Made by a program: the position numbers and the translations under genes
Notes under the pieces: model-generated
Told to the model about the DNA's origin: nothing
Seen by the model: only the letters and a program-made list of their open reading frames with translations
Database searches by the model: none
Shown here: piece by piece, positions 28,986 through 39,041 of the stretch
Layout: each line of letters starts with the position of its first letter
How positions within the stretch are numbered: position 1 is the stretch's first letter
From: Acidimicrobiia bacterium
Lineage (GTDB): Bacteria > Actinomycetota > Acidimicrobiia > Spongiisociales > ZC4RG35
Length of the DNA: 64,000 nt
Reading direction: 5' to 3'
Assembly (NCBI GenBank): GCA_028284765.1
Contig: JANQRA010000012.1
Location: 1-64,000 of the forward strand

Positions 28986-29297
28986 ATGAAGAAGTTGGCC
29001 AAAGCCATCGGTTTCATCGGCGGAAGCCTTGCGGTCGTCTGGGCGATGCGAGACCGCTTCATTTCGGTTGCGACATCACGGGAGCCGGAGCCGCCAACCT
29101 TCAGAACGAGCGAACCCAAGCCCACCGTCGACACGATTGACGGCATTGGGCCGGTGTTTGCAGAGCGCCTGACAGCTGCCGGGCTCGGCGATTTAGAACG
29201 CCTCGCTTCGGCATCGCCCGACCAGGTGGCGGAGGCTGCAAGTGTCAGCGTGGCGAGGGCCAAGAAGTGGATCGACCTCGCTCAACAGTCCGACTGA
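28986..29297 (+). CDS. Small membrane-anchored helix-hairpin-helix protein
   Basis: 103 aa; short hydrophobic N-terminus, then VDTIDGIGPVFAERLTAAGLGDLERLASASPDQVAEAA (HhH). Confidence 0.72.
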   Translation: MKKLAKAIGFIGGSLAVVWAMRDRFISVATSREPEPPTFRTSEPKPTVDTIDGIGPVFAERLTAAGLGDLERLASASPDQVAEAASVSVARAKKWIDLAQQSD

Positions 29298-30332
29298 GTG
29301 GCCTACCTCACAGCCCCAGAAGACCTGGGCGACCTCTTTCCCAACGAACCCTCGTATCGCGCTGACCAGTTGCGGGAGTGGCTCTACCGCACTCCGGTGA
29401 TGAGCACTGACGACATGACCAACCTTCCCACCGCCATCAGGGAGTCAGTGGACCTTTGGCCGTTTGAAGTCGAGATCGAGCAATCAGCAGACGGCGGACG
29501 CACTCGCAAGTGGCTGTTCAGAGCGCCGGACGGGGCAGCAATCGAGGCTGTCTTGATGGGCTACTCCAAACGTGCGACCTTGTGCATCTCCAGCCAGGCG
29601 GGTTGTGCGCTGGCTTGCACTTTCTGCGCGACGGGCCAATTCGGATTCGAGCGTCATCTCGAACCGGGGGAGATCGTCGCGCAGGTCGCATATGCCCAGG
29701 CGTTCATGCGTCAGATAGGCATGCCGGGAGTTCCTAGCCGCGTGACCAATGTCGTGTTCATGGGCATGGGCGAGCCGCTTGCCAATTACGACAGGGTGCG
29801 AGAGTCGATTCGCAGAATGATCGAGGTCATGGGCATGTCTGCCCGGTCGATCACCGTGAGCACTGTGGGCATGGTCCCCGGGATTCGCCGACTCGCCGAT
29901 GAACCGTGGCCGGTATACCTGGCAGTGAGTTTGCACGCCGCCGATGACGAGTTGCGCACGTCGCTTGTGCCGATCAACAAGAGATACCCGATCGCCGATC
30001 TCGAAGCGGCGGCCTGGGAGTACTTCGAGAAGAAGGGACGTCGGATCTCGATCGAATGGACGATGATGGATGGTGTAAACGACACCTTCGATCAGGCAGA
30101 CAAACTCGCAGCCATCGCCAAACGTCTCCGAGCGCACGTGAACCTGATCGCTCTGAATCCGACACCCCTCAGCGACGAGCGCGCGCCGACCCGTCTACAT
30201 ATCCAGGAGTTCGCGGACTTGCTCAAACGAAAGGGAGCAAACGTCACGATCCGGGACACCCGCGGCAGAGATATTGACGCTGCCTGTGGTCAGCTCCGAG
30301 TTTTATCTGGAAAATCCCGGAGAGATAGTTAG
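29298..30332 (+). CDS. rlmN: 23S rRNA (adenine2503-C2)-methyltransferase
   Basis: Radical SAM CALACTFCATGQFGF, NVVFMGMGEPLANYD, TVSTVGMVPGIRRLA; GTG start abutting the upstream stop. Confidence 0.96.
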   Translation: MAYLTAPEDLGDLFPNEPSYRADQLREWLYRTPVMSTDDMTNLPTAIRESVDLWPFEVEIEQSADGGRTRKWLFRAPDGAAIEAVLMGYSKRATLCISSQAGCALACTFCATGQFGFERHLEPGEIVAQVAYAQAFMRQIGMPGVPSRVTNVVFMGMGEPLANYDRVRESIRRMIEVMGMSARSITVSTVGMVPGIRRLADEPWPVYLAVSLHAADDELRTSLVPINKRYPIADLEAAAWEYFEKKGRRISIEWTMMDGVNDTFDQADKLAAIAKRLRAHVNLIALNPTPLSDERAPTRLHIQEFADLLKRKGANVTIRDTRGRDIDAACGQLRVLSGKSRRDS

Positions 30333-30380
30333 GCTCAACCACGCGGAGCGAGTCAGGGGCTGAAGGAGCTGTGCCTTCAT

Positions 30381-31517
30381 ATGCCCAAATCCCGTCGATT
30401 AAGAGCCCTATTAGTTGGCTCTGTTCTTGCGCTGGTCATCGCGGCCTTTTCGCTCGACTACACCGTCAAGAGAGGTGACACTCTCGGAAAAATCGCCAAA
30501 GAACATGGCGTTTCCGTTGCCGATCTAGTCGCCGAGAACAACATCTCGAATCCCGATCTCATCAGGGTCGGTCAGGTTCTACGTATCCCCGGAGAGGACG
30601 ATGAACCTGATGTGATCCACGTAGTCGCCTGGGGTGAGACCCTGGGAAGAATCGCGAGCCAATACGGCACCTCTGTCAGTGCGATCGTTGAGTCCAATGA
30701 CATCTCAAACCCCAACTTGATCAGGGTCGGCCAGGAGCTGGTTATCGCCCCCAACAGTGGAGGTAGCGGCAGCTCGGGCTCGAGCGGCGGAGGAACCTCT
30801 TACGCCGGGCAGCGTCACGTGGTGAAACGCGGCGAGACGGTCAAGCGAATTGCTGATCAGTACTCAGGTGTGAGCACCAGCGACATCATCGCCGCCAACG
30901 GCATCATCAACAACGTCATCTACTACGGGACCGGTCTTCTCCTCACAGGACCGAGCTACGTTGCCTCCGGAACCGAAGGCAACTCGACCTACACCGTGCA
31001 GCGCGGCGATCGACTCGCCGACATCGCCGCACGTCACGGCATCGGCCTCCAGCAGTTGATCGCCCTCAACAACATCACCAACCCGAACCTCATTCGTGTT
31101 GGCCAGAAGCTCGACATTCCGGCAGGGTCCCGTTGGGTGTGCCCGATCGACAACGCGTCGTTCAGAAACGACTGGGCCTTCCCACGCGGTGGTGGCACAC
31201 GATGGCACGAAGGCAACGACCTCTTCGTCAAGCAAGGGACTCCGGTGATGGCCCCGGCTCCAGGAACGGTCACGTTCAAGACCGGCACCATCGGTGGCCT
31301 GCAGTTCACACTCAAAGGTGACGACGGCGTGACCTACATCGGGACCCACATGAGCGCGTTCGGCAACGACGGCCGCGTCAATGCTGGCGACGTGGTGGGG
31401 TACGTAGGCAACACCGGAAACGCGGTTGGCACGAGCCCTCACCTGCACTTCGGTATGTACGTGGACGGGCGAGTTGTGAACCCCTACCCCACGTTGCATG
31501 CCCACGGCTGCACGTAG
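30381..31517 (+). CDS. LysM-repeat M23 family peptidase
   Basis: Four LysM-like repeats ([19 protein letters not shown]..., [14 protein letters not shown]...) and M23 motifs HEGNDLF, HLHF. Confidence 0.92.
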   Translation: MPKSRRLRALLVGSVLALVIAAFSLDYTVKRGDTLGKIAKEHGVSVADLVAENNISNPDLIRVGQVLRIPGEDDEPDVIHVVAWGETLGRIASQYGTSVSAIVESNDISNPNLIRVGQELVIAPNSGGSGSSGSSGGGTSYAGQRHVVKRGETVKRIADQYSGVSTSDIIAANGIINNVIYYGTGLLLTGPSYVASGTEGNSTYTVQRGDRLADIAARHGIGLQQLIALNNITNPNLIRVGQKLDIPAGSRWVCPIDNASFRNDWAFPRGGGTRWHEGNDLFVKQGTPVMAPAPGTVTFKTGTIGGLQFTLKGDDGVTYIGTHMSAFGNDGRVNAGDVVGYVGNTGNAVGTSPHLHFGMYVDGRVVNPYPTLHAHGCT

Positions 31518-31519
31518 CC

Positions 31520-32128
31520 TCAGTTGGGTCTGGTGACCTCGAAGCGTTCTTTGGTCCCGATGTAGCTGTTGCCGGCCATCCGGCCAACTGCCCGTAGGGC
31601 ATCGTTGTCCACTCGGGTTCCGTCCAGCACGCGCTCCTCGGCGTGAATTGCAACCACGTCTCCAACCACAAGACGGGTCAGGCCCGCCTCACCAAGCTCG
31701 ACCACCTGGCTGACTCTGCACTCGAGGTTGGCGGGCGACTCGGCAACCAGCGGCGCATCGACAACCGAACCTTCCATTGCTGTAAGGCCGGCAATCTCGA
31801 ATTCGTCCGCATCGGCGGTGAAGGAACCAGACGTCACCGACATCGCCTCTACGACCTCTTCTGAAACGATATTGACTGTGAACTCACCGGTTCGTTCCGC
31901 AAGGGTTGACGAGTCTTTGGGTCGATCAGGATGGCTGCCTGCCGAAAACAGAACGACAGGTGGGTTCGAGCTCACCACGTTGAAGAAGGAGAAGGGTGCG
32001 AGGTTGTTGGAGCCATCCTCACGCCTGGTCCCAATCCACCCGATGGGCCGTGGCACAACTAGACCCGAGAGCAGCTTGTAGTTGTCTCTCGTCTCGGTTC
32101 GGGAGAGATCGAAGAACCTCTTGCTCAA
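31520..32128 (-). CDS. Flavin reductase family protein
   Basis: YKLLSGLVVPRPIGWIGTRREDGSNNLAPFSFFNVVSSNPPVV. Confidence 0.88.
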   Translation of the reverse strand: MSKRFFDLSRTETRDNYKLLSGLVVPRPIGWIGTRREDGSNNLAPFSFFNVVSSNPPVVLFSAGSHPDRPKDSSTLAERTGEFTVNIVSEEVVEAMSVTSGSFTADADEFEIAGLTAMEGSVVDAPLVAESPANLECRVSQVVELGEAGLTRLVVGDVVAIHAEERVLDGTRVDNDALRAVGRMAGNSYIGTKERFEVTRPN

Positions 32129-33747
32129 AGCATCACCTCTCTGAGGTGGTCGAGCCGGATCGCACCAGCAGCAAGCATCTTGCGATGGAACTCCCTTGGG
32201 TCGTAGTGGGGTCGGGAGTGTGCCTGATCACGTATGCCGAGGATCTCACGCTCACCGACCTTGTACGAGATGGCCTGGCCGTACCATCCGAGGTAGCGCT
32301 TCACCTCAGACTCCGAGATGTCGCGAGGCTGGATTCCGACGACGCTCATGTAGTCCACGGCCCGTTCGTAGCTCCACTCCTCGCCGGCGTGCATTGGGGC
32401 ATCATCGGGAATCCTCAACCCGAGATGACAGCCGATGTCGACGACGATCCGACACGAACGAAACAGCTGGCTGTTCAAGAGACCGAGGCGATACTCAGGC
32501 TTCTCGAAGTAGCCCAACTCGTCCATGAGTCGCTCTGCGTAGAGGGCCCAGCCTTCACCTGACCCCGAATACCAGATGACCGTTCGCTGGAATCGAGACA
32601 GGTTCTCTTTCTCGAACATGGCAGTTCCAACTTGTAGATGATGTCCCGGGAAGCCCTCGTGATAGCCAGTTGAGACCTCCTGGTAATACGGAAGCCGCTC
32701 CCTCTCACCAGGCGCGTACCAAATCGAGCCCGGGCGACTGAAGTCTTCCGATGGGCCGACGTACCAAGCACCTAGCGGCACTCCGGGAGGTGCGACATTC
32801 ACCGTCACTGTGCGCAACTCCTGAGGGACCTCGAAGTGCGCTCCAGCTAGCTGGTCGATGGCTTGCAGCTGAAGATTGGAGATGAACTCGACAAACTCTT
32901 CCCTGGTCGCGGCTGATCGCGAAGGGTCGGTCTCGAGCAGCTCGATCACCTCCTCGACACTCATTTCGGAATCGACTTCGCGAGCGGTCACCTTCATCTC
33001 GTCGCGAATCCGGCGTATCTCATCCCAACCCCACTCGTAGGTCTCTTCAGGATCGAGTTCCATCCCTAGAAACTCCTCCGCACCGAGCAGGTACTCATCA
33101 CGCCCCACACCGTCCTCATCACGGGCTGATGAGAGATATGAGCCTTCGAGGAAGTCAGCCAACCTGCCGGAGGCTTCTCGAGCACGGCCGATTGCAAATC
33201 CAAGATCGTCGACTTCCTCACCCAGCTTGTTGAACAACGAGTCCTCGGATGCAGCGAACCTGGCTTGGGCAATCACCGACTCAACCTGACGGCGGGCAAC
33301 CGTGTCTCCTCGATCAAGGCCAAGCTGGAGCGAGTTGATGTACCCATCGACCATCTCACCCATCCCGTTGAGGCGAGCCCGGATGGCATCTCCTGCTTCG
33401 CCGTCCCCTTTTGGCATCACGTCGAACACGTCGCGCATGACTTGGAAGGGGCTGTAGATGTGGTTGAGGTCTCGCTGCCATTTGAGGGACTCGTGCCGTT
33501 CCAGTCTCTCCGCTATCCAACGGCTGAGCACCTCGGATGCGAACTGCTGTTTGGGCTCGTCCGCTTCCGATGCGGCGAGGCGGTCGAGAGTTGAACGATA
33601 CAAATCGGCCCTGGCCTCATGGCCTTCCGGCGAGTAGTCGGTCAACTGCTCGTCTCGTCCGCCGATGCCGTAGTTAGTGGCTGAGATGGGATTGAGGTCG
33701 GCGTACGCCTCGGTGAATTCGTCGGAAATCTGAAAAGGAGTGGGCAT
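32125..33747 (-). CDS. DUF885 family protein (putative metallopeptidase)
   Basis: YYQEVSTGYHEGFPGHHLQVGTAMFE...GWALYAERLMDELGYF. Confidence 0.9.
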   Translation of the reverse strand: MPTPFQISDEFTEAYADLNPISATNYGIGGRDEQLTDYSPEGHEARADLYRSTLDRLAASEADEPKQQFASEVLSRWIAERLERHESLKWQRDLNHIYSPFQVMRDVFDVMPKGDGEAGDAIRARLNGMGEMVDGYINSLQLGLDRGDTVARRQVESVIAQARFAASEDSLFNKLGEEVDDLGFAIGRAREASGRLADFLEGSYLSSARDEDGVGRDEYLLGAEEFLGMELDPEETYEWGWDEIRRIRDEMKVTAREVDSEMSVEEVIELLETDPSRSAATREEFVEFISNLQLQAIDQLAGAHFEVPQELRTVTVNVAPPGVPLGAWYVGPSEDFSRPGSIWYAPGERERLPYYQEVSTGYHEGFPGHHLQVGTAMFEKENLSRFQRTVIWYSGSGEGWALYAERLMDELGYFEKPEYRLGLLNSQLFRSCRIVVDIGCHLGLRIPDDAPMHAGEEWSYERAVDYMSVVGIQPRDISESEVKRYLGWYGQAISYKVGEREILGIRDQAHSRPHYDPREFHRKMLAAGAIRLDHLREVML

Positions 33748-33804
33748 TGACCGAGCAGGCTAGGCGCCGCTGGGCGTTGTTCGCTTTCCGATACTGTTGC
33801 CGAG

Positions 33805-34851
33805 GTGTCAGAGCTGATAGAGGTCCGTGAGGACGAACGATTCGATACGGGCCGACTCACGCGTTGGCTATCTGACCAGCCGGGTCTTCCCGAAGGTCAA
33901 CCCCAGGTCCGACAATTCGGTGGAGGGAAAGCAAACCTGACGTATCTGCTGCTCTTCCCTGGAGGCGAGGAGCTAGTGCTGCGCCGCCCTCCACTCGGGC
34001 CAGTCGCGAAGGGTGCCCACGACATGAGTCGGGAGTACCGGGTTCTCAGCAGGTTGTGGCAGTCGTTTCCGAAGGCGGCACGAGCAGTGGGGTTCTGCGA
34101 TGACGAATCCGTAATCGGCTCAGAGTTCTTCATCATGGAGCGACTCGACGGCGTTGTTGTTCGCGGTGAGATCCCCGAGGTGTTCGGGTCGGGCAAGAAC
34201 CCAGATGCCAATCGAGGACTCTCGGAGGTTGTGATCACCACGTTGGCCGAATTCCACTCCGTCGACCCTGCCGAATGTGGCCTCGACGACCTCGGACGTC
34301 CCGCCGGCTTCCTCGAAAGACAGGTGGTCGGATGGAGGGAGCGTTGGGCGAAAGCGAAACACGAGGAGAACGAAACCGCTGAAGGCGTAGGCGCCTGGCT
34401 GGCCGACCACCTCCCTCCAGAGGAGAACCCAACTCTTCTTCACAACGACTGGCGTCTCGACAACATGGCGGTTTCGGAAGCCGACCCCCGCGTCTGTGTC
34501 GCGGTGTACGACTGGGACATGGCGACGCGTGGCGATCCACTGGCCGACCTTGGGACGCTGATGGGCTCCTGGTTCGACCCCGGGGAAGCGCCAGACGGTC
34601 TGTCGATGATGCCAACGACGGCCGAGGGATGGATGCGACGCGCAGAGGCCACTGAGTTGTATGCCGAGAAATCCGGGCGAGACATGTCACACATCGACTG
34701 GTACCTGGTCTTCGGATCCTGGAAGCTGGCCGTGGTCCTCCAGCAGATCTACATCCGCTGGCTGAGGGGTCAGACTCAGGATGAGCGGTTCGCAATTCTC
34801 GATCAAGGCGCCCGCCATCTATTCGAGCTGGCACAGGCCCGGATTCCCTAG
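33805..34851 (+). CDS. APH-like phosphotransferase family protein
   Basis: FGGGKANLTYLL, LLHNDWRLDNMAV, VAVYDWDMATRGDPLADLG. Confidence 0.88.
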   Translation: MSELIEVREDERFDTGRLTRWLSDQPGLPEGQPQVRQFGGGKANLTYLLLFPGGEELVLRRPPLGPVAKGAHDMSREYRVLSRLWQSFPKAARAVGFCDDESVIGSEFFIMERLDGVVVRGEIPEVFGSGKNPDANRGLSEVVITTLAEFHSVDPAECGLDDLGRPAGFLERQVVGWRERWAKAKHEENETAEGVGAWLADHLPPEENPTLLHNDWRLDNMAVSEADPRVCVAVYDWDMATRGDPLADLGTLMGSWFDPGEAPDGLSMMPTTAEGWMRRAEATELYAEKSGRDMSHIDWYLVFGSWKLAVVLQQIYIRWLRGQTQDERFAILDQGARHLFELAQARIP

Positions 34852-34879
34852 CCCCACAACTGCCTACCATCGCCGGTTC

Positions 34880-35854
34880 ATGCAAGCGGTCGAAGCAACA
34901 GACATCGTCAAGACTTTCGGAGACGTCGTCGCACTCGATGGAGTGAGTCTCGAGTTTGAAGAAGGCATCGTGTACGGGTTGCTCGGTCCGAACGGAGCGG
35001 GCAAGACGACTCTGATCCGTGTGTTGACAACGTTGTTGAAGCCAGACTCCGGCACTGCGACTGTCGCGGGAGTAGACGCAATCAACGACCCGGTCGGAGT
35101 CCGGACCAAGATCGGCCTCGCCGGACAATTCGCCGCTGTCGACGAGTTCTTGACCGGTCGTGAGAACGTGGAGATGGTCGGCCAGCTCTACAACCTGAGC
35201 AAGGAAGAGGCGAGCAGCCGAGCGGACGATGTTCTGGAGCGAATCAATCTCATCGACGCTGCCGACCGCCCGGTCCGGACCTACTCGGGAGGCATGCGCA
35301 GACGTCTCGACCTGGCCGCTTCGATGGTGGGGCGGCCCGAGGTGTTGTTCTTGGACGAACCAACAACCGGCATCGACCCTGGCAGCAGACTCGACCTATG
35401 GGACCTGATCGAAGAACTGGTCGAAGGTGGAACCACCCTCTTGCTGACGACCCAATACCTGGACGAGGCCGATCGACTCGCCGACCGGATTGGAGTCATC
35501 GACCATGGGAAACTCATCGACGAAGGCACCTCTGACGAGTTGAAGGACCGCACGGGTGGAAGTGTCGTTGAAGTTCATGTCGCTGAGCAAGACCGATCGA
35601 CCGCAGCTTCGGCTTTGACACCTGTCGCGGGAGGCGAGCTGATCACCGAAGGTCAGGCGTTCATGATTCCGGCCGGACGGGGAGCCGAGACACTGACCGA
35701 CGCGGTGAGAGCCCTCGACGATGTGGGCGTGAAAGCCCAGGACATCGGTCTTCGCCGACCGACACTCGACGACGTGTTTCTGACTCTTACGGGACACAGG
35801 GCACAGGAGGATTCCGAACCAGATGCGGAGCCGGCCCGCAGGGGGCGCCGATGA
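34880..35854 (+). CDS. ABC transporter ATP-binding protein (DrrA-type)
   Basis: GLLGPNGAGKTTLIRVLTTLLKPDSG, YSGGMRRRLDLAASM, LFLDEPTTGIDP. Confidence 0.94.
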   Translation: MQAVEATDIVKTFGDVVALDGVSLEFEEGIVYGLLGPNGAGKTTLIRVLTTLLKPDSGTATVAGVDAINDPVGVRTKIGLAGQFAAVDEFLTGRENVEMVGQLYNLSKEEASSRADDVLERINLIDAADRPVRTYSGGMRRRLDLAASMVGRPEVLFLDEPTTGIDPGSRLDLWDLIEELVEGGTTLLLTTQYLDEADRLADRIGVIDHGKLIDEGTSDELKDRTGGSVVEVHVAEQDRSTAASALTPVAGGELITEGQAFMIPAGRGAETLTDAVRALDDVGVKAQDIGLRRPTLDDVFLTLTGHRAQEDSEPDAEPARRGRR

Positions 35855-36696
35855 CTGTCAGAACCACTAAGCCTCGCAAGAGAGTCAAGGTGTCGGATGC
35901 GGTGAGACACACCGCAGTTATCACGCGCCGCAACACTCTCCGGGTCGTCCGACTGCCGCAGCTTCTGCTCTTCTCGACGATCCAGCCGGTGATGTTCCTG
36001 CTGCTCTTCAACTACGTGTTTGGAGGCGCGATCTCACTAGGCGGTCCGGGCACACCCACTCTCGACCAGGACTACATCAACTGGCTGATCCCCGGGATCC
36101 TGGTGCAGACTGCGGTATTCGGCGCCACCGCAACCGCCCTGGGTCTCACAGAGGACCTGGGAGCTGGTGTCATCGACCGCTTCCGATCGTTGCCAATGGC
36201 GAGATCGGCAGTCCTCGCCGGCCGCACGTTTGCCGACCTGGTTCGCAACAGCTTCGTGAACGTCTTGATGCTGGTAGTTGGGTTCATGATGGGATGGCGC
36301 TTCGAACAGGGTGCATTGAAGATGCTGCTGGGCGTCTCCCTGGCGTTGCTCTTTGGCTACGCCTTCAGCTGGGTCATGGCGACCATCGGATTGTTGGCGA
36401 AGACGCCCGAAGCCGCTCAAGCGGCCGGGTTCCTGCCGATATTCCCGCTCGTGTTTGCGTCGTCAGTGTTTGTCCCAACTCAAACTATGCCGGAGTGGCT
36501 GCAGGTCTTCGCGGAAAACCAACCGATCTCGGTCCTCGCCGACACGGTGCGATCACTGATGGTCCCTGAAGAGTTTCTCGGCGTGCTTGGCTATGACCAG
36601 GGTCAGCTGATTCTCCAATCACTCCTTTGGATCGCGATCATCATTGCGGTCTTCGCCCCTCTCGCCGTTCGGCAATACCGCAGGTCGGTCGGCTGA
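35851..36696 (+). CDS. ABC transporter permease (DrrB/ABC-2 type)
   Basis: 281 aa multi-TM; overlaps the ATPase gene by 4 bp. Confidence 0.9.
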   Translation: MTVRTTKPRKRVKVSDAVRHTAVITRRNTLRVVRLPQLLLFSTIQPVMFLLLFNYVFGGAISLGGPGTPTLDQDYINWLIPGILVQTAVFGATATALGLTEDLGAGVIDRFRSLPMARSAVLAGRTFADLVRNSFVNVLMLVVGFMMGWRFEQGALKMLLGVSLALLFGYAFSWVMATIGLLAKTPEAAQAAGFLPIFPLVFASSVFVPTQTMPEWLQVFAENQPISVLADTVRSLMVPEEFLGVLGYDQGQLILQSLLWIAIIIAVFAPLAVRQYRRSVG

Positions 36697-36789
36697 CTTA
36701 ACCGATTCCTCACCCTGCCCTGAGGCTGATCTAACCCCCAACCGCGACCTTCTGACCAGGACGTTGGTCGACAACAAGGAGGAATGATC

Positions 36790-37260
36790 ATGCGTCGAAA
36801 ACTGAAGACACTGGGTGCAGCGCTTCTCAGTGTTTTCCTCGTTGCCTCGGTGGCATTCGCCCAGGAAGATGCCCCCACGCCTGAGCATGGGGACCGGCCC
36901 GGCAAGTCGATATGGGCCATGGGTGACGGCTCGGCAGACCTGAGTGTCGACCGCGGTCGGGTGCGGGTCTTCGTGGTTGGCGATATCACGATCGAAGGTC
37001 CGGCCGACCTCGACGTTCAGATCGAGTCGTTCGAGACCTCGTTCGCTCTACCCGAGTCGGACGGAGGTACCACGTCGATCAGCCTTGCGGGCTTTTCGGG
37101 GTCTGTCCTCGTCAAGGGTGCCGACTACACCGTGTCGGTAGAGGGGAACATGACCTTCCACGGACATGGCAGCGGTGACGTATCCCTCGACGGAGAAGGC
37201 CTGTGGAAGACCCGCAGCGACCAGGGAGTCTGGCCCGAGGACCTCGGCTTCAACGACTAG
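36790..37260 (+). CDS. Small secreted hypothetical protein
   Basis: Signal peptide MRRKLKTLGAALLSVFLVASVAFAQ; SD aaggagg 7 nt upstream of ATG 36790. Confidence 0.75.
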   Translation: MRRKLKTLGAALLSVFLVASVAFAQEDAPTPEHGDRPGKSIWAMGDGSADLSVDRGRVRVFVVGDITIEGPADLDVQIESFETSFALPESDGGTTSISLAGFSGSVLVKGADYTVSVEGNMTFHGHGSGDVSLDGEGLWKTRSDQGVWPEDLGFND

Positions 37261-37266
37261 ATAACC

Positions 37267-37317
37267 CGAACCCTGGGTTCCTACCTTCGCATAGCGAAGG
37301 CACGAACCCAGGGTTCG
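37267..37317. repeat. Nested inverted-repeat element, copy 2
   Basis: CGAACCCTGGGTTC-CTA-CCTTCGC-ATA-GCGAAGG-CAC-GAACCCAGGGTTCG, both stems perfect. Confidence 0.9.
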
Positions 37318-37320
37318 TCA

Positions 37321-38061
37321 TCAGGCCCACCAAAGTGAACTGCCGGTCCACGAAGCCGCTGCCACCAGGGTGAGGATCAGAACCTCGCCGGTTTGCTCGC
37401 ACGCGCCAAGGACATCTCCGGTGATCCCACCGACCTTCGAAAGTGACGCTCGTCGCCACCACCAAACTCCAATCCCAACAAGCACCAAGCCTGGAATTGC
37501 CCACCAGCCCAGGGCGGCGCCTGAAACCAGCAGCGCAAACAACACACCGACCAGGGCACCGCGTCGACCAATGGCCAGGACCCCCAAACCATCCGACCTG
37601 GCAGGTGGAGCGAGGACCATCAGCGTGATCGCACCGGCCCGTCCAAGCGAATGCGCCACAACCAGACCCGCCAAAGCTATCTCCGGGCCAAGCGATCCGA
37701 CCGCGAGCACTCGCCAGACGATTGAGATCGAGAGCGCGGCAGTGCCATAGGTGCCCAGCCTCGAGTCCCGCATGATCTCCAGAGCCCGATCGCCAGTGGC
37801 TCCCGAGCCGAAGGCGTCGGCAGTGTCAGCGAGCCCGTCCTCGTGAAATGCGCCCGTGAGCAGCAGGCCAACCGAAATCGCGATGAGCGAGGCCAGAGGA
37901 GAAGGGAGAACCTGATACGCCGCCGAGTACACCCCTGCCAAGACGAGGCCCACGACCAACCCGACCACCGGGAACCAAGGAGCCGCACGACCCAGCGCAT
38001 CTGGTCGCTGAGGGACCGGAATCCTGGTGAGAAAGCCGGCGGCCGCGACCAAGCCGCTCAC
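37321..38061 (-). CDS. cobS: Adenosylcobinamide-GDP ribazoletransferase
   Basis: FLTRIPVPQ, GAFHEDGLADTADAFGSGATGDRALEIMRDSRLGTYG. Confidence 0.94.
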   Translation of the reverse strand: MSGLVAAAGFLTRIPVPQRPDALGRAAPWFPVVGLVVGLVLAGVYSAAYQVLPSPLASLIAISVGLLLTGAFHEDGLADTADAFGSGATGDRALEIMRDSRLGTYGTAALSISIVWRVLAVGSLGPEIALAGLVVAHSLGRAGAITLMVLAPPARSDGLGVLAIGRRGALVGVLFALLVSGAALGWWAIPGLVLVGIGVWWWRRASLSKVGGITGDVLGACEQTGEVLILTLVAAASWTGSSLWWA

Positions 38062-39041
38062 AAGAGCCCGATCTCTTCGAACGTCGCGACATCCGTCACC
38101 GACCTTGCTGCGATCCTGACGATAGGAAGAGCGGCGAGCGCACCACTGGCCTCACCCAACCGAAGTCCGAGATCGAGGATTGGGTGCCGCCTCAGTTCTT
38201 GAACGAGAAGCCGGTGGCCACGCTCTGCCGACACGTGACCTGGCCAGCAGTGGTCGAGCAAGCCTGCGTGAGCCAGCTCGAGCGGCATGACAGAAGCAGC
38301 AACCACGAATCCGTCCAACAGCACGGGAACGGACGACACGCGAGCCTGGTAGACCGCGCCGGCCATGGCAGCGAGTTCCCACCCTCCGAGTTCACGCAGA
38401 ATCTCGAGTGGATCATCTGTCTCCACACGGGCGACGGCCTCCTCGACGACCCGCTTCTTTCGCTCCATTCCCTCAGAGTCCAGGCCAGTTCCATGCCCTA
38501 CCCAGTCCGAAACAATCCCGTCGAACAGTGCGTGCGAGACAGCAGATGCGGCCGTGGTGTTGCCGATGCCAACCTCACCCGGGATCAGCAGGTCGAGACC
38601 CTCACCAGTACCGACGCTGTCACGCCCAGCTTGAAACGCGTCGTCAAACTCCTCAGGCGTTAGAGCCGGTTCGACTCGAATGTTGCCTGAGCGGATCTCT
38701 CCCAACCCAAGCGGAATGACTTCGATCGTGGCTCCGACCGCGTCAGCCATTGCGGAAACGGTGGCAACACCAGACTGGATCGCCTCGACCATGGCCACAG
38801 TCACGGAGGCGGGATAGGCACTGACGCCTTCATGTGCCACCCCATGGTCGCCGCCGAACACAACGACCTTGACGGTCTCGACTCGTGGTCGGGAGTTCCT
38901 TTGCCAAGCAGCAAGCCAGACAGCCAGATCGTCGAGAGCCTTGAGCGCTCCGTTCGGTCGAAGGACCCGCGAGGCTCGATCGAGTACGGCAGCTGCCGCA
39001 TCCTCATCAGGTTGAGCCAGCGCAGCAGGATCAATCAGCAA
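38058..39041 (-). CDS. cobT: Nicotinate-nucleotide--dimethylbenzimidazole phosphoribosyltransferase
   Basis: FGGDHGVAHEGVSAYP, GEVGIGNTTAASAV, LLDGFVVAA. Start taken as TTG 39041; the ORF-track start lies inside cobU. Confidence 0.92.
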   Translation of the reverse strand: MLIDPAALAQPDEDAAAAVLDRASRVLRPNGALKALDDLAVWLAAWQRNSRPRVETVKVVVFGGDHGVAHEGVSAYPASVTVAMVEAIQSGVATVSAMADAVGATIEVIPLGLGEIRSGNIRVEPALTPEEFDDAFQAGRDSVGTGEGLDLLIPGEVGIGNTTAASAVSHALFDGIVSDWVGHGTGLDSEGMERKKRVVEEAVARVETDDPLEILRELGGWELAAMAGAVYQARVSSVPVLLDGFVVAASVMPLELAHAGLLDHCWPGHVSAERGHRLLVQELRRHPILDLGLRLGEASGALAALPIVRIAARSVTDVATFEEIGLL

